Of a stretch of DNA of 64,000 nt, positions 35,718 to 45,374 are shown one piece after another. The notes beneath the pieces were generated by a model. That model saw only the letters and a program-made list of their open reading frames with translations. It searched no databases and had not been told where the DNA came from. Source of the stretch: Mycolicibacterium aichiense (GTDB lineage Bacteria; Actinomycetota; Actinomycetes; Mycobacteriales; Mycobacteriaceae); the NCBI RefSeq assembly GCF_010726245.1, contig NZ_AP022561.1:5332001-5396000 (forward strand), read 5' to 3'. A program made the translations under genes and the position numbers. How positions within the stretch are numbered: position 1 is the stretch's first letter; every line of letters starts with the position of its first letter.

Positions 35718-36926
35718 ATGGCCGACTCCATGAAGATCGGGGGCCGCCAGGTCACCATCAGTCATCCCGACAAGGTGGTCTTCCCGGCGGCCGGCGAACG
35801 GGCTGCGGTCACCAAGGCCGACCTCGTCAGCTACTACCTCGCCGTGGCCGACGGTGCGCTGCGCGGTGTCGTCGACCGACCGATGATCCTCAAGCGGTTC
35901 GTCAAAGGCATCACCGAGGAAGCGATCTTCCAGAAGCGTGCCCCGGAGAAGCGCCCGGACTGGATCGAGGTGGCCGAGCTGCGCTACGCCCGGGGCACAT
36001 CGGCCAAGGAAGCGGTACTCCACGAAGCCGCCGGGCTGGTATGGGCGATCAACCTCGGCTGCGTCGATCTCAATCCGCACCCGGTCCGCTCGGGTGACCT
36101 TGACCATCCCGACGAGCTGCGCATCGACCTCGATCCGATGCCGGGTATCGAGTGGCCGCAGATCCTGGATGTGGCCCAGCTGGCTCGAGAAGTGCTCGAG
36201 GACCACGGGCTGACGGCCTGGCCCAAGACGTCGGGCTCGCGGGGATTCCACATCTACGCCCGGATCGCACCGCACTGGCCGTTCAAGCAGGTGCGGCTGG
36301 CCGCGGAGACCGTCGCCCGCGAGGTGCAACGCCGAGCGCCCGACCTGGCGACCAGCCAGTGGTGGAAGGAAGACCGCGGCCAGCGAGTCTTCGTCGATTT
36401 CAATCAGAACGCCAAGGACCGCACCGTCGCCTCGGCCTATTCGGTGCGGGCCACCCCGGACGCACGGGTATCGACGCCGTTGACGTGGGACGAGGTGCCC
36501 GGCTGCCGGGCCGAGGACTTCACGATCCTGACCGTCCCGGCCTGTTTCGCCGAACGCGGCGATCCCTGGGAGTCGATGGACGACGCCGTCGGCTCGCTGG
36601 ACCGATTGCTCGTGCTGGCCGAGGAACTCGGCCCAGCCGAGAAGCCGCCGAAAGGCAACAAACCGCTGATCGAGGTTGCCCGCACCAAAACCCGGGACGA
36701 GGCGATGGCTGCGCTGGATGTCTGGCGGGCCCGCCACCCCGAGGCGGCCACGGTCCTGCAGCCCACCGACATCCTGGTGGACGGAATGCGCGGGCCGAGC
36801 TCGATCTGGTACCGCATCCGGGTCAACCTCGAACACGTTCCCGAGGCCCAGCGACCGGAGCAGGAAGAGCTCATCGCGGATTACAGTCCCTGGGAGGGAT
36901 ATTCGGGGCGCCAGGGCCGACCCTGA
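35718..36926 (+). CDS. Stand-alone LigD-type primase-polymerase (Rv0269c-like)
   Basis: A 402-residue protein from ATG 35718 (or 35730). The LigD polymerase (PrimPol) core contains the metal ligands in ELRIDLDPMPG (Asp-x-Asp, about residue 137), WPKTSGSRGFHIYARI with the catalytic His, the RVFVDFNQNAKDRTVASAYSVR segment with the third Asp, and STPLTWDEV. It lacks the ligase and phosphoesterase domains of LigD. Stand-alone PolDom proteins (PolD1/PolD2 in M. smegmatis) act in nucleotide or ribonucleotide insertion in repair. The neighbours do not point to a repair operon. The position agrees with Rv0269c. Confidence 0.86.
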   Translation: MADSMKIGGRQVTISHPDKVVFPAAGERAAVTKADLVSYYLAVADGALRGVVDRPMILKRFVKGITEEAIFQKRAPEKRPDWIEVAELRYARGTSAKEAVLHEAAGLVWAINLGCVDLNPHPVRSGDLDHPDELRIDLDPMPGIEWPQILDVAQLAREVLEDHGLTAWPKTSGSRGFHIYARIAPHWPFKQVRLAAETVAREVQRRAPDLATSQWWKEDRGQRVFVDFNQNAKDRTVASAYSVRATPDARVSTPLTWDEVPGCRAEDFTILTVPACFAERGDPWESMDDAVGSLDRLLVLAEELGPAEKPPKGNKPLIEVARTKTRDEAMAALDVWRARHPEAATVLQPTDILVDGMRGPSSIWYRIRVNLEHVPEAQRPEQEELIADYSPWEGYSGRQGRP

Positions 36927-37021
36927 GCGCCAGAAGCCACGCACAGTCCGCACACAGGGTGAACAAAGCCGCGAACTCTATCGTGTATGTCGATAGCTGC
37001 TCTGAAGATTGGACGTCTCAC

Positions 37022-38047
37022 GTGTCTGGCCCCACCCCACCGGCTCCGGCCGCCATCGACGTCGCAACCCAGGTGGTTTACTACCTGAGCTTGTCGATTC
37101 CGGTCGGAATCGGGCTGACCGCAGGCGCTTTGGCGATCCCCGAGTCGCGGGGCGGTCGCGTCGCGCAGCAGGTTCGCATACTCGCCGTTCCGGCCGCGGT
37201 TGTCGTACTGCTCGGTGTCGCGCTGCAGTTCCGTGCCACCGCGCACCTCAGCGTGATGACACTCGCCCAGCTGCTCGCGCTGATGCTGGCCGCCTGCGGG
37301 TTGGTGGCGCTGCGATGGAATCAGTCGCGGACGCTGCCGCTCGGCGTCGCCGCGGTTGCGGCGGTCGCGGCGGTGATCCCCGAAATCCCGCTGCAATTCG
37401 TCAATCTGACTCGGGTGGTGTCGAACGCGCTGACGGCGGTGCACGTTCTCGGTGCGATCACCTGGGTGGGTGGACTGGTGGTCCTGTCCGCGACAGGAAT
37501 TGCTCTACGGCGCAATACGACTCGAGACGACGAGGGCGTGGCGGCGGACTGGGCGCGGATCTGGGAGCGGTTCAGTCTGATCGCGATGGTTGCGGTCGGT
37601 GCGCTGGTGGTCAGCGGCTCTTGGCTGGCGTGGAGCCACGTCGGAACGCTGGACCAATTGCTCACCACCGCTTACGGGCGCGCGCTCGCGGTCAAGCTCG
37701 TCCTGGTGGTCCTGCTGCTGTGTGCCGGCACATACAACGTACGGGTGCTGCTGCCGCGCATCCGTGCCCTGCAGTCCAGCGGCGAACCTCACGGCCTTTT
37801 TCACCTTGCCGCCCAACACTTTCCCGCGGTCGTCCTCGCCGAAGCCCTGGTGGCGATCTGCGTACTGACCGTGGTTCCGTTCCTGCGCGGGTCGGCGCGC
37901 GCCCAAGCGGGCAGCCCTGCGGCGGTGTCGTTCGACCTGGGCACCTTCGGCGTGGGGGCCGTGCTGATCGCAGCGGTCGCGGGCGCCATGTGGGTGGGTA
38001 GCCGCCGGCCGGTCACGCCCCTTGCGCCCAGTATGCCTGCGCCTTGA
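37022..38047 (+). CDS. CopD-domain membrane protein, 341 aa
   Basis: GTG 37022 (VSGPTPPAPAAIDV) is chosen; the longer frame from 36152 overlaps the PrimPol gene. Eight to nine hydrophobic helices are seen, for example VVYYLSLSIPVGIGLTAGALAI, ALTAVHVLGAITWVGGLVVLS (with H-x-x-x-x-x-x-W-x-G-G, the CopD-type signature), FSLIAMVAVGALVVSGSWLAW and ALAVKLVLVVLLLCAGTYNVRVLLPRI. CopD proteins move copper across the membrane. The last 35 bases overlap the convergent siderophore-interacting gene. No copper-binding partner is adjacent. Confidence 0.82.
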   Translation: MSGPTPPAPAAIDVATQVVYYLSLSIPVGIGLTAGALAIPESRGGRVAQQVRILAVPAAVVVLLGVALQFRATAHLSVMTLAQLLALMLAACGLVALRWNQSRTLPLGVAAVAAVAAVIPEIPLQFVNLTRVVSNALTAVHVLGAITWVGGLVVLSATGIALRRNTTRDDEGVAADWARIWERFSLIAMVAVGALVVSGSWLAWSHVGTLDQLLTTAYGRALAVKLVLVVLLLCAGTYNVRVLLPRIRALQSSGEPHGLFHLAAQHFPAVVLAEALVAICVLTVVPFLRGSARAQAGSPAAVSFDLGTFGVGAVLIAAVAGAMWVGSRRPVTPLAPSMPAP

Positions 38048-38735
38048 TCGAATTGCGCGGGATGCGGTACTGCTCGCGGAGGACCTTCGCGACAGCGCGG
38101 GTTGTCCGATTGTCGCATGCGACCCAACCGAAGTGGTCCTCCGCGTCGTAGGCGGCCCCGCTCACGGCGTCGACGAGTCCCGCGCCTGATTCGGTGCGGT
38201 CGATCCATTCGACCCCGGCGTCGCGAACCACCGGTAACTCTTTGTCGTCGTCGTGGCCGGCCGCGAGGAACACCCGCGCGGGAGCATCACCGATGGACTC
38301 CAGCAGCGAGTTGATCGCCGGCAATGATGCTGTGTCACCGACGATCACGTAGCCGGCCGGTGCCGGATCCGGCAACGTGAAGCTGCTGCCGAGCATGGTG
38401 GCGCCGATCGTGTCGCCGGTCTGAGCCGCACACGCCCACCGGGAGGCGATGCCGTCGTGCAACGCGAACTCGACGTCGAAGCGGTCGCCGGCCACGTCGG
38501 GGTTGGCCAGGGTATACCCCCGCTGGTGCAGTTTCGTGCCGTCCGGGAACCACATCCGGATCCACATCGTCGTATGCACATCCCGTTCGGCCAGCAGGCC
38601 GCCCGCATCGAAGTTCAGTCGCAGGTAGTGCTCGCTGAGCTGCTCCCGGCCTGTCACCGTCAGTTCGTAATCCGCGGCGCCGAACAATTTCAGAATGGTG
38701 CCCTGCCAGCCGCGTGACGCCATCTCGTTCACCAT
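38013..38735 (-). CDS. Siderophore-interacting FAD/NAD(P)H reductase (ViuB/SIP type)
   Basis: A 240-residue protein starting at ATG 38735 with AAGGAG. The N-terminal FAD-binding barrel holds LRLNFDAG and HQRGYTLANP (the R-x-Y-T flavin motif). The C-terminal NAD(P) part is GYVIVGDTASLPAINSLLES, VFLAAGHDDDKEL and GWVACDNRTTRAVAKVLRE, all typical of siderophore-interacting proteins that reduce ferric siderophore to release iron in the cytoplasm. It starts 14 bp after eccE3, so it is the last gene of the ESX-3 operon; this links it to mycobactin iron use. In M. tuberculosis the related viuB (Rv2895c) is elsewhere. The 3' end overlaps the CopD gene by 35 bp. Confidence 0.88.
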   Translation of the reverse strand: MVNEMASRGWQGTILKLFGAADYELTVTGREQLSEHYLRLNFDAGGLLAERDVHTTMWIRMWFPDGTKLHQRGYTLANPDVAGDRFDVEFALHDGIASRWACAAQTGDTIGATMLGSSFTLPDPAPAGYVIVGDTASLPAINSLLESIGDAPARVFLAAGHDDDKELPVVRDAGVEWIDRTESGAGLVDAVSGAAYDAEDHFGWVACDNRTTRAVAKVLREQYRIPRNSIKAQAYWAQGA

Positions 38736-38749
38736 TGGGGCTCCTTTCC

Positions 38750-39628
38750 TCAGACGATTCGCGTACCGGACAGCGGGTGCAGCGCAGCAAGGGCGGTGGC
38801 TTGCCGTCCGGCGATATCGGTGAGTCCGGGCACAGGCGCCGGTCGGGCCGGGGGTTCTTCGGTGCGGATCGCGACGCCGGCCTTGACATCGGTGACCGTC
38901 GAGGGGCCCGCGATCTCCACCACCGTCCAGATCTCCTGCGCCCCGGCGGCACTCACTCCGCCGAGCACCGTCTGCGGATCGGCAACGCTGTAGGTGGTCA
39001 GGTGGCCGCGCGAGTCAGCGACCGATCGCCATCGCTCACGCGCATTCGCCGCGGCCAGGGCGGGCACGTCTGCGGCGTCGACAAGCGTGGCAGTCCAGCC
39101 GGTTTCATGCAGATGGCCGGCCAGGCGGCGACCCGCGTTCTCGGCGGTCTGATGCAGCGGGATCTGCGCCGACCGGCCTTGCAGCGCCGCCAGGTTCCGC
39201 GCGCCACTGAAGGTCAGACCGATCCACGTCGTGGTCGAATCCGGAGTCGCGCGGGTGGTGACGCGAACGGCATCGCACACCACTCCGTAACGATCGAGGT
39301 AGCCGGTCAGCAGGCCGAGGGGCAGCTCGCCCTGTCGGCTGTCCACCCGTAGCAGAACAGTCGCGACCACGTCGGTTCCCGTTCCGCGGATCTCGGCGAA
39401 GGCGCCCTCAATCGGTCTGCGGCTCAGCAGAAGTCGCAGCCGACGCCACAGGATCGTGGTCAGGAACTGACTGCGCCACCAGATCAGCGACACCAGCACC
39501 ACACCGACTGCGATACCGAGCGCCCACCGATCGGTCATCGACCGCCAGGGGTATGCCAGCACCGCCGTGGCGATCGCCAACCCGACAACGGTGAGCCGAC
39601 CGGCGCTCGGTCCCTTGACATCAGTCAT
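38750..39628 (-). CDS. eccE3: ESX-3 component EccE3
   Basis: A 292-residue membrane protein. Two N-terminal helices (LTVVGLAIATAVLAYPW and WALGIAVGVVLVSLIWW) precede a cytoplasmic domain (LSRRPIEGAFAEIRGTGTDVVATVLLRVD). This matches EccE, which forms the outer rim of the ESX membrane complex with EccB, C and D. ATG 39628 overlaps the mycP3 stop by 4 bp. It precedes the siderophore-interacting gene. Confidence 0.9.
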   Translation of the reverse strand: MTDVKGPSAGRLTVVGLAIATAVLAYPWRSMTDRWALGIAVGVVLVSLIWWRSQFLTTILWRRLRLLLSRRPIEGAFAEIRGTGTDVVATVLLRVDSRQGELPLGLLTGYLDRYGVVCDAVRVTTRATPDSTTTWIGLTFSGARNLAALQGRSAQIPLHQTAENAGRRLAGHLHETGWTATLVDAADVPALAAANARERWRSVADSRGHLTTYSVADPQTVLGGVSAAGAQEIWTVVEIAGPSTVTDVKAGVAIRTEEPPARPAPVPGLTDIAGRQATALAALHPLSGTRIV

Positions 39629-41007
39629 TCTCGTTCTTCCTTGCGTCTGCGGGTGACGACCGCGACCACGATGACGGCAGCGGCGAGCACGGCCGTTCCG
39701 ATAAAGGCCACCGTGCGCGGGGTGTGATCGACCGGCGTTGGCGGTGTCGGTGCCGCAACGCGTGTGGTGACCGGTGCCGTGTCACCGGCCGGACTGACGG
39801 TCCAGGTGAGGGCGCCGACCGGATCCAGCGCTCCGGCACCGACCAGGTTGGACGGTGCCTGCGCCGCGTTGTGCGCAGTTGCCGTCAGGCGCCGGATCAC
39901 CTCGTCGGAGCGCATGCCCGGGTTGCGGCTGCGGACCAGTGCGGCGGCTCCGGCGACATAGGCGGCGGCGAAACTTGTTCCGTCCAGCGGCGACATCCCG
40001 CCGCGCCCGTCGGGCATGCCGTTGGCCAGCCCACCCACCGCATCGTTGCTCAGCGATACGACGTTCTCTCCGGGCGCGGCGATGCCCACCCACGGGCCGG
40101 CCATGGTGAAGTCGGTCGGTTGTCCGTCGGCGGTCAGCGCCGCAACCGAAAGGACGTAGGGCTGCCACCACGACGGGACCGATACCGAACTGACGCCCGC
40201 CCAGTTCCGCGGATCCCCGGGGCTGGTCGAGTCGCCTGCCGGGTTCGACGCGCACTGGGTGCCCGGCGTGCCGTCCATGGAGGCCCCGGCATTTCCCGCC
40301 GCGGCGACGATGACGACGTCCTTGTCGATCGCGGCGTAGCGCAACGCTGCGCCCAAAGTCTGCTGATCGCTTAGCTTGTCAGGCTTCAGACAGGTGGTGG
40401 TGGAGATGTTGATGACGGTGGCGCCAAGGTCGGCGGCATGAACTACCGCGCGGGCCAGGGTTTCGATCTCCACGTTTGCCTGGACCGACGCCGGGTCCTT
40501 CCCCCCGGCGCTGGGTGAGAACCGCGGCGAGGCCTGCCGGATCGACAGCAGCCGCGCCGACGGTGCGACGCCGCTGAATCCGTCGGGTCCGGGTTGCCCG
40601 CCAATGATCCCGGCCACCAGCGTGCCGTGGCCATCACAATCCGTCAGCCCATCGCCCGAGGCGAGGTAGTCGCCGCCGCCGACCACATTGGGTAGCCGTG
40701 GGCCCGGCCGGACACCGGTGTCGATGACGGCGACGGTCTGGCCTTCACCCCGCGAATACTGCTGGGCTCCGGCCAGATCGAGCATCACCGAATTGGGGCT
40801 CACGGCAGCTGGGTCACTGCCGGGACGCACACCGGTCGTCACGCATTCGGACCGCTGGGACATCCCCGCGGTGGGTCCGACGGTCCCGGCCGGGGGCTGC
40901 GCCCCGGGGTCGGCGACGGGCGGGTTCACGGCGCCGGCTGCCGGCGCAGCCATCAGCAGTACCACCGCGGCGACCGCGGCGGCCCGCATCATCGATCGAG
41001 TACCCAT
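39625..41007 (-). CDS. mycP3: Mycosin-3, membrane-anchored subtilase
   Basis: ATG 41007 (MGTRSMMRAAAVAAVVLLMAAP) gives 460 residues, the length of M. tuberculosis MycP3; it overlaps the eccD3 stop by 19 bp. A signal peptide is followed by the catalytic triad in VAVIDTGVRPGP (Asp, ~95), DGHGTLVAGIIGG (His, ~126) and LDGTSFAAAYVAGAAALV (Ser, ~344). The tail ends in a single membrane helix (AFIGTAVLAAAVIVVAVV) and RRRKEERE. The protease stabilises the ESX membrane complex and processes substrates in some ESX systems. Confidence 0.92.
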   Translation of the reverse strand: MGTRSMMRAAAVAAVVLLMAAPAAGAVNPPVADPGAQPPAGTVGPTAGMSQRSECVTTGVRPGSDPAAVSPNSVMLDLAGAQQYSRGEGQTVAVIDTGVRPGPRLPNVVGGGDYLASGDGLTDCDGHGTLVAGIIGGQPGPDGFSGVAPSARLLSIRQASPRFSPSAGGKDPASVQANVEIETLARAVVHAADLGATVINISTTTCLKPDKLSDQQTLGAALRYAAIDKDVVIVAAAGNAGASMDGTPGTQCASNPAGDSTSPGDPRNWAGVSSVSVPSWWQPYVLSVAALTADGQPTDFTMAGPWVGIAAPGENVVSLSNDAVGGLANGMPDGRGGMSPLDGTSFAAAYVAGAAALVRSRNPGMRSDEVIRRLTATAHNAAQAPSNLVGAGALDPVGALTWTVSPAGDTAPVTTRVAAPTPPTPVDHTPRTVAFIGTAVLAAAVIVVAVVTRRRKEERE

Positions 41008-42380
41008 GTGAAGACGCCCACGAGATAGGCCATCACGGGGATCAGCGATGCGTCCACCCCGGCGGCGAGGAAGCCCACCAGGCGGCGCGCCGGTAGCGAA
41101 TAGCGTTCGGCGGAGGCAGTATCCGGATTGACGGCAACGATCACCCACACCGCGGTGAGCGCTCCGAGCATCACGAGAGCCCACAGCGCGGCAATGAAGC
41201 GGTGCTGCGCGGCGAACGCGACCAGTAGTCCTGCGGTCACCAGGAACGGTTGAGCGAGCAGCCAGCCCTTGCACGCCGCGGTGTCCCACACCCTGGCGCG
41301 GAGCACGGCCGCGGCTGCCGCGGCCACCACCAGATACCAGCCCCAGACCCCGGGACCTTCGGTGCGCCCGGCCACGATCAGCGACCCGGCACTGGACAGC
41401 AACACGCTGCCTGCGATCACACCGGTCTGGTGCGCTTCGGCGACCCGGACCCGGCGCGGCAGATCGGTGAGCAGGCGGGCCGCGGGGCTCGACGGCGTCG
41501 GATCACCGGGGGCCGGGATCACCGGCAGCGGGAACCGGGCCCACATCGCCGCGAGCGCGGGGGCCGAGACGGCGAGCAGCAGGGCAACCAGGATCAGGGC
41601 ACAGCCAACCGTCCGGGCGGGTAGTTGCCACAGCGCCGCGGCGCCGGCGACCAGCAACACGCCCACTCCGACAACAGCTGTGGCGGTGAACAACCCGACG
41701 CCGTCCTCGGTCTGGGTCAACACGATCAACGACCACGCGGCCACCCCGGCCGCGGCCAGCATCACATGCGGCGATCCCCACAGTCCCGGCACGGCCAGCC
41801 AGAATGCCGACGCGATGGGCAGCAGAGCCGCCGCCGACACCTCGGTGGCGAGCCGGGCGGACCTGGCCCGCAACACCAATCCGGTGACCGCGGTGAGCAC
41901 AGCCAGGGCGGCGACCGCGTACAGCCCGATCGTCGAGGCGGTCACGGTGCGGTGGGTTATCGCCACCGCGGACAATGCCACCACGAACACCGCGGCGGCC
42001 AGTCGCGCGCCCAGCTGCAGACGGTGCGGCCCCCAGGGCCGGGTGCGGGCGGCCGAGAAGATGACGGCGGCGTCGGCGACGTCCTCCACCACCCCGGGTG
42101 CGGTCGGTCCAGTCGGAACAGGCTGCAGCGCAAGCAGATCACCGTCCACCACACCGACGGTGTCCAGACTCGCGTCCACGCTGAACGGCGGGCCGCCGAT
42201 CGGGGCGAGGGTCATCGGGCTGGGGCTCGCGGTCTCGTCGTCAGAGTCCGGCGGCACCAGCCGCTTCACCGCGGGCAGGATCTCGCGCAGTGGCAACTCC
42301 GCGGGCAGCGCCACGTCGGTGATCCGGCCATACGCCAGAACGGCGACCCGCACGATCGGCAGCACCGGGGTTTCGGTCAT
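40989..42380 (-). CDS. eccD3: ESX-3 membrane channel subunit EccD3
   Basis: A 463-residue protein: an N-terminal ubiquitin-like domain (IVRVAVLAYGRITDVALPAELPLREILPAV, residues 1-90) and about eleven membrane helices, for example LAAAVFVVALSAVAI, LYAVAALAVLTAVTGLVL and LILVALLLAVSAPALAAMW. EccD forms the hydrophobic dimer cavity of the inner-membrane complex. It follows espG3 by 18 bp and overlaps mycP3 by 19 bp. Confidence 0.92.
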   Translation of the reverse strand: MTETPVLPIVRVAVLAYGRITDVALPAELPLREILPAVKRLVPPDSDDETASPSPMTLAPIGGPPFSVDASLDTVGVVDGDLLALQPVPTGPTAPGVVEDVADAAVIFSAARTRPWGPHRLQLGARLAAAVFVVALSAVAITHRTVTASTIGLYAVAALAVLTAVTGLVLRARSARLATEVSAAALLPIASAFWLAVPGLWGSPHVMLAAAGVAAWSLIVLTQTEDGVGLFTATAVVGVGVLLVAGAAALWQLPARTVGCALILVALLLAVSAPALAAMWARFPLPVIPAPGDPTPSSPAARLLTDLPRRVRVAEAHQTGVIAGSVLLSSAGSLIVAGRTEGPGVWGWYLVVAAAAAAVLRARVWDTAACKGWLLAQPFLVTAGLLVAFAAQHRFIAALWALVMLGALTAVWVIVAVNPDTASAERYSLPARRLVGFLAAGVDASLIPVMAYLVGVFTWVLDR

Positions 42381-42398
42381 TGTTGTTCTCTCTCTGGA

Positions 42399-43238
42399 TC
42401 AATTCGTGGTGAAGTCGCGTGTCAGCGTGGCGGACGGGTACCAGCGGCCATCCGGCAGCGTGGCGGTGAGCCGGTCGAGCGCCAGCGCGATCGCGAACGG
42501 GCTGCCCGGCGAGAACGTCGACAGCCACTCCCCGTCGGCCGCGCGTTCGGGGTTCACCAGCACGCGACCGGCGTCGCTGTCGACGATGCCGACGCCGACC
42601 TCGCTGAGGCGGTGGACACCGTCATGGGCGGAGCCGGCGCGGATCTCGACGTAACTGCGCGGTCCGGTGAACACCGATCGCACCACCGGGACCGCCGAGC
42701 CCGGGATGCCCAGATTGTCGAGGACTCGGTCGAGATCGGCTCCGCCCCGCAACTTTTCGTCGGCCCGGACCCCGGTTCTGGTCGGCAGGGTGAACTCCGC
42801 GAACCGTGCCGGTGAGCGGTCGGCCAGCCCGGCGGCAACGACCAGAGCAAGCGCCAACGGGTCGCTTATGTCGAGTTCGGTGAGAGTGACCAGCTCCGCA
42901 CTGCGCAGCGCCACCACCGTGTGGTCTCCGCGGCGCGCCACCAGGCCGCGCAACATCTCGGCACCGGTACCCCGAACGTAGCGGAGCTCGAGCCACCGGT
43001 CCGGCGCGCAGACCGTGCGTGTCCAGCGGGCCACCGCGGGTGCCACCGTCCCGTCCTCGCGCATCACCCGTGCGCGGGTCAGCTCGGCTCGTAACCGGGC
43101 CAGGATCGCCGGGGCCTCACGCTGGTCGGCCACCGCAGGCGTGATCGCCAGCACCCACGGAAACGAGCCTGCACCAACGCTTTCAGCGACGCACCATGCG
43201 GCGTCGGCGGTCAACTCGACCGCGTTAGGTGCGGCCAC
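42399..43238 (-). CDS. espG3: ESX-3 cytosolic chaperone EspG3
   Basis: A 279-residue protein from GTG 43238, 3 bp after the esxH stop. It shows the quasi-2-fold EspG fold: [52 protein letters not shown] and the second half with [35 protein letters not shown]. EspG proteins bind the tip of their cognate PE-PPE pair, here PE5-PPE4, and keep it soluble for secretion. Confidence 0.91.
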   Translation of the reverse strand: MAAPNAVELTADAAWCVAESVGAGSFPWVLAITPAVADQREAPAILARLRAELTRARVMREDGTVAPAVARWTRTVCAPDRWLELRYVRGTGAEMLRGLVARRGDHTVVALRSAELVTLTELDISDPLALALVVAAGLADRSPARFAEFTLPTRTGVRADEKLRGGADLDRVLDNLGIPGSAVPVVRSVFTGPRSYVEIRAGSAHDGVHRLSEVGVGIVDSDAGRVLVNPERAADGEWLSTFSPGSPFAIALALDRLTATLPDGRWYPSATLTRDFTTN

Positions 43239-43241
43239 GTC

Positions 43242-43529
43242 TCAGCCCCACTTGGCGCCTTCGGCTTGATCACGCGCATGCATCGACAGAGTGTTGGTCT
43301 CGTGGGTGCCCGCAATCGCCCGGTACGCGCGCACCAGTTCCTCCATGGCGAGGTTCCACTGCGCCTGCCATGCCTGGTAGGTCATCCCGCTCTCGCCTTG
43401 CCATGCCCCCTGCAGGGCGGACTGCTCAGTGGCGATATCGGCGCCGACTGCCTGCAGTGTGCCTGCGTAGCCGGCCATATCACCGGCATGCCCCAGCATG
43501 GCCGGGTAGTTGTACATGATCTGAGACAT
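43242..43529 (-). CDS. esxH: WXG100-family secreted protein EsxH
   Basis: A 95-residue helical-hairpin protein, one base overlapping esxG. The turn motif is AWQGESG (W-x-G) near residue 43, and the second helix ends in the secretion-type pattern before [12 protein letters not shown]. EsxH forms a heterodimer with EsxG; the M. tuberculosis pair binds zinc and acts in metal acquisition and in blocking host ESCRT. Its adjacent mbt genes fit the iron role. Confidence 0.93.
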   Translation of the reverse strand: MSQIMYNYPAMLGHAGDMAGYAGTLQAVGADIATEQSALQGAWQGESGMTYQAWQAQWNLAMEELVRAYRAIAGTHETNTLSMHARDQAEGAKWG

Positions 43530-43822
43530 CAGAACCCCCCATAAGTCGTTGCCGCTGCGGCATCCTGGGCCACATAAGTTGCGCCGGCCTCACCGAGGTT
43601 CACCTGCGCGATGTCGAGCAGCGAGTTGACCTTTGCGGACACCTCGACGAACCGCGCATGCGCGGCTTGGAAAGCGGCCGAGGACTCGCCCATATGGAAC
43701 GCCTGCGCAGACATTGCGGCTTGTTCCGCCTGTGCGATAGTGCTGCGCATCAGCGCCGTCTTGGCGCCGAAGGCCGCCTCGGCGGCCACGAGTTGCGGTA
43801 TGTGCGCATCCAGCATGCTCAC
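43529..43822 (-). CDS. esxG: WXG100-like secreted protein EsxG
   Basis: A 97-residue protein, identical in length to M. tuberculosis EsxG. It starts [24 protein letters not shown] and has a short turn (HMGESSAAF, an S/M-x-G variant in place of WxG), then the second helix with [15 protein letters not shown] at the end, which fits the Yxxx(D/E) secretion signal. It is the partner of EsxH. The gene follows ppe4 by 13 bp. Confidence 0.93.
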   Translation of the reverse strand: MSMLDAHIPQLVAAEAAFGAKTALMRSTIAQAEQAAMSAQAFHMGESSAAFQAAHARFVEVSAKVNSLLDIAQVNLGEAGATYVAQDAAAATTYGGF

Positions 43823-43835
43823 GGTATTTCTCCCA

Positions 43836-45374
43836 TCATTCTCGGTGGTGATCTCTGTCGGACGGATCGCTGTCCCACGTGGCCGGAAGCATCGGTGTGA
43901 CAGGGCTTTCGTGGTGTGTGTCGCCGGTGAACTCGGTCAGACCCGCGGCCGTCACATCGCGAGCTTTGGTCGCGGTGCCGGTGAATCCGAGCGTTCCCGC
44001 ACCCCGGTCGGAGGACGACGTGCTGGGCGGCGCAGCCGGTTCGGCGGGTACGCCGGTGTCGCTGTTGAGGTCCATGTACTCGTCCCGGTGCCCGCGGTCC
44101 TTGAGTCGCTGGGCACGTCGCCGCTGCGCGCGTTCCTTGGCTTGCACCGAGGACAGCGCAGCCGCGGCGGGTGCCGCCTCGGACACCGGGGCCTTGGCGC
44201 CGCTGCCCTCGGTCAGTGACGGGCCAGGGCCGTCGTCGGGGTCGACCCCGCCGACTGCGTAGAACATCGCCTGCGCTGCCGGTGCCGGTGCCGCCGGTGC
44301 CGGAGCGGAGGCCGGTGTACCGGTGGCTGTCGGTGCGGCGGGCGCGGTGGCGGGAACGGACGGCGCCGCCGACGACACCGGCCAGACGTTGGGTTGCCGC
44401 GCTTGGATCGGTGCCGGGGCCGGATCGGGCGCGACATCCGGGGCGGCCGGATTCGGTATCAGGGTCAACAACCCGAGCAGCGGTAGCGCGGCGACCAGGA
44501 GCATCGGGGCCCACAGCGGTGAGCTCAAGACCAATCCCCACGTGGTCCACCCGAGCGGCTGGAAGATCGCCTGGTACAGCAGCGCGGACAGCAGCGGACC
44601 CCAGGTCTGCCAGGCCTGGACCGGGTTGGTCAGGAAATCGACGATGATCTGCTGAAGGCTCTGAACCGGATGGGTGAGAAAGTCCCAGATCAGATCGCCG
44701 TCCGGGAGGGACTTGATGTACGCCTCCAGCAGGTCCAGGATGCTGTTCGAATTGGTCAGCGCCGAACCGGATTCGCCGGCCTGCGGTTGCGCAGCTGTCG
44801 ACAGGGCCATCGTCGACGATGCGGCTTCTGCGCCGGGCAACACGATCGCCGGAGCGGGCACGCTGCGGGGGGCCGCGGCCAGGGCGGTGCCTGCGACGGT
44901 CTGGTAGACACTCATCGTGGTGGCCGCCTGGATCCACATCCGGACGTAGTCCGCCTCGTTCAGGGCGATGGGGATCGTGTTGATACCGAAGAAGTTGGTG
45001 GCCATCAGCACCCCGTGCACGGTGTGGTTGGCGGCCAGTTCGGGCAGCGTCGGCATCGCGGCCAGCGCCGCGGTGTAGGCGGCAGCGGCCGTCTGCTGCT
45101 GGGCGGCTGCCCCGGCGCTGTGAGCGCTGGCCTGCTCGAGCCACGCCAGATAGGGCGCGTGGCTCACGACGTACTGCTCTGCACTCGGACCCTGCCATGA
45201 TCCGGCCTGAACAGCAGCGAGGATCTGGGTCAGTTCGGCTGCGGCGTCGGCGTATTCGACGCTCAGCGCCTCCCACGCAGCGGCCGCGGCGAGCATCTGA
45301 CCGGCGCCGGGGCCGGCACTCAGCAGCGCCGAATGCACCTCGGGGGGCGACGCGAACCAGATTGGCGCGGTCAT
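43836..45374 (-). CDS. PPE4: PPE family protein PPE4-type
   Basis: ATG 45374 ([18 protein letters not shown]) gives 512 residues, against 513 in M. tuberculosis PPE4. The PPE motif is at residues 10-12, the WxG is [12 protein letters not shown], and the helical core covers the first 180 residues. A hydrophobic part follows ([16 protein letters not shown]), then a Pro/Ala-rich stretch and a charged C-terminal tail ([23 protein letters not shown]). It pairs with PE5 and is delivered by EspG3. It is linked to iron-mycobactin uptake in M. tuberculosis. Its start overlaps the pe5 stop by one base. Confidence 0.92.
   Translation of the reverse strand: MTAPIWFASPPEVHSALLSAGPGAGQMLAAAAAWEALSVEYADAAAELTQILAAVQAGSWQGPSAEQYVVSHAPYLAWLEQASAHSAGAAAQQQTAAAAYTAALAAMPTLPELAANHTVHGVLMATNFFGINTIPIALNEADYVRMWIQAATTMSVYQTVAGTALAAAPRSVPAPAIVLPGAEAASSTMALSTAAQPQAGESGSALTNSNSILDLLEAYIKSLPDGDLIWDFLTHPVQSLQQIIVDFLTNPVQAWQTWGPLLSALLYQAIFQPLGWTTWGLVLSSPLWAPMLLVAALPLLGLLTLIPNPAAPDVAPDPAPAPIQARQPNVWPVSSAAPSVPATAPAAPTATGTPASAPAPAAPAPAAQAMFYAVGGVDPDDGPGPSLTEGSGAKAPVSEAAPAAAALSSVQAKERAQRRRAQRLKDRGHRDEYMDLNSDTGVPAEPAAPPSTSSSDRGAGTLGFTGTATKARDVTAAGLTEFTGDTHHESPVTPMLPATWDSDPSDRDHHRE

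Noticed and set aside
33972-36953. A 993-residue minus-strand reading frame that would fuse FadD2 to an N-terminal extension.
   Set aside because: The first 434 residues are antisense to the well-supported PrimPol gene; FadD2 has its own ATG at 35651 and normal length.
36152-38047. A 631-residue plus-strand frame that would extend the CopD-like protein.
   Set aside because: The first 290 residues are a shifted reading of the PrimPol gene; GTG 37022 gives a standard CopD protein.
43819-45276. A 485-residue frame inside the PPE4 gene in the same direction.
   Set aside because: Arg/Gly-rich composition of an off-frame reading of GC-rich DNA; PPE4 itself is clear.
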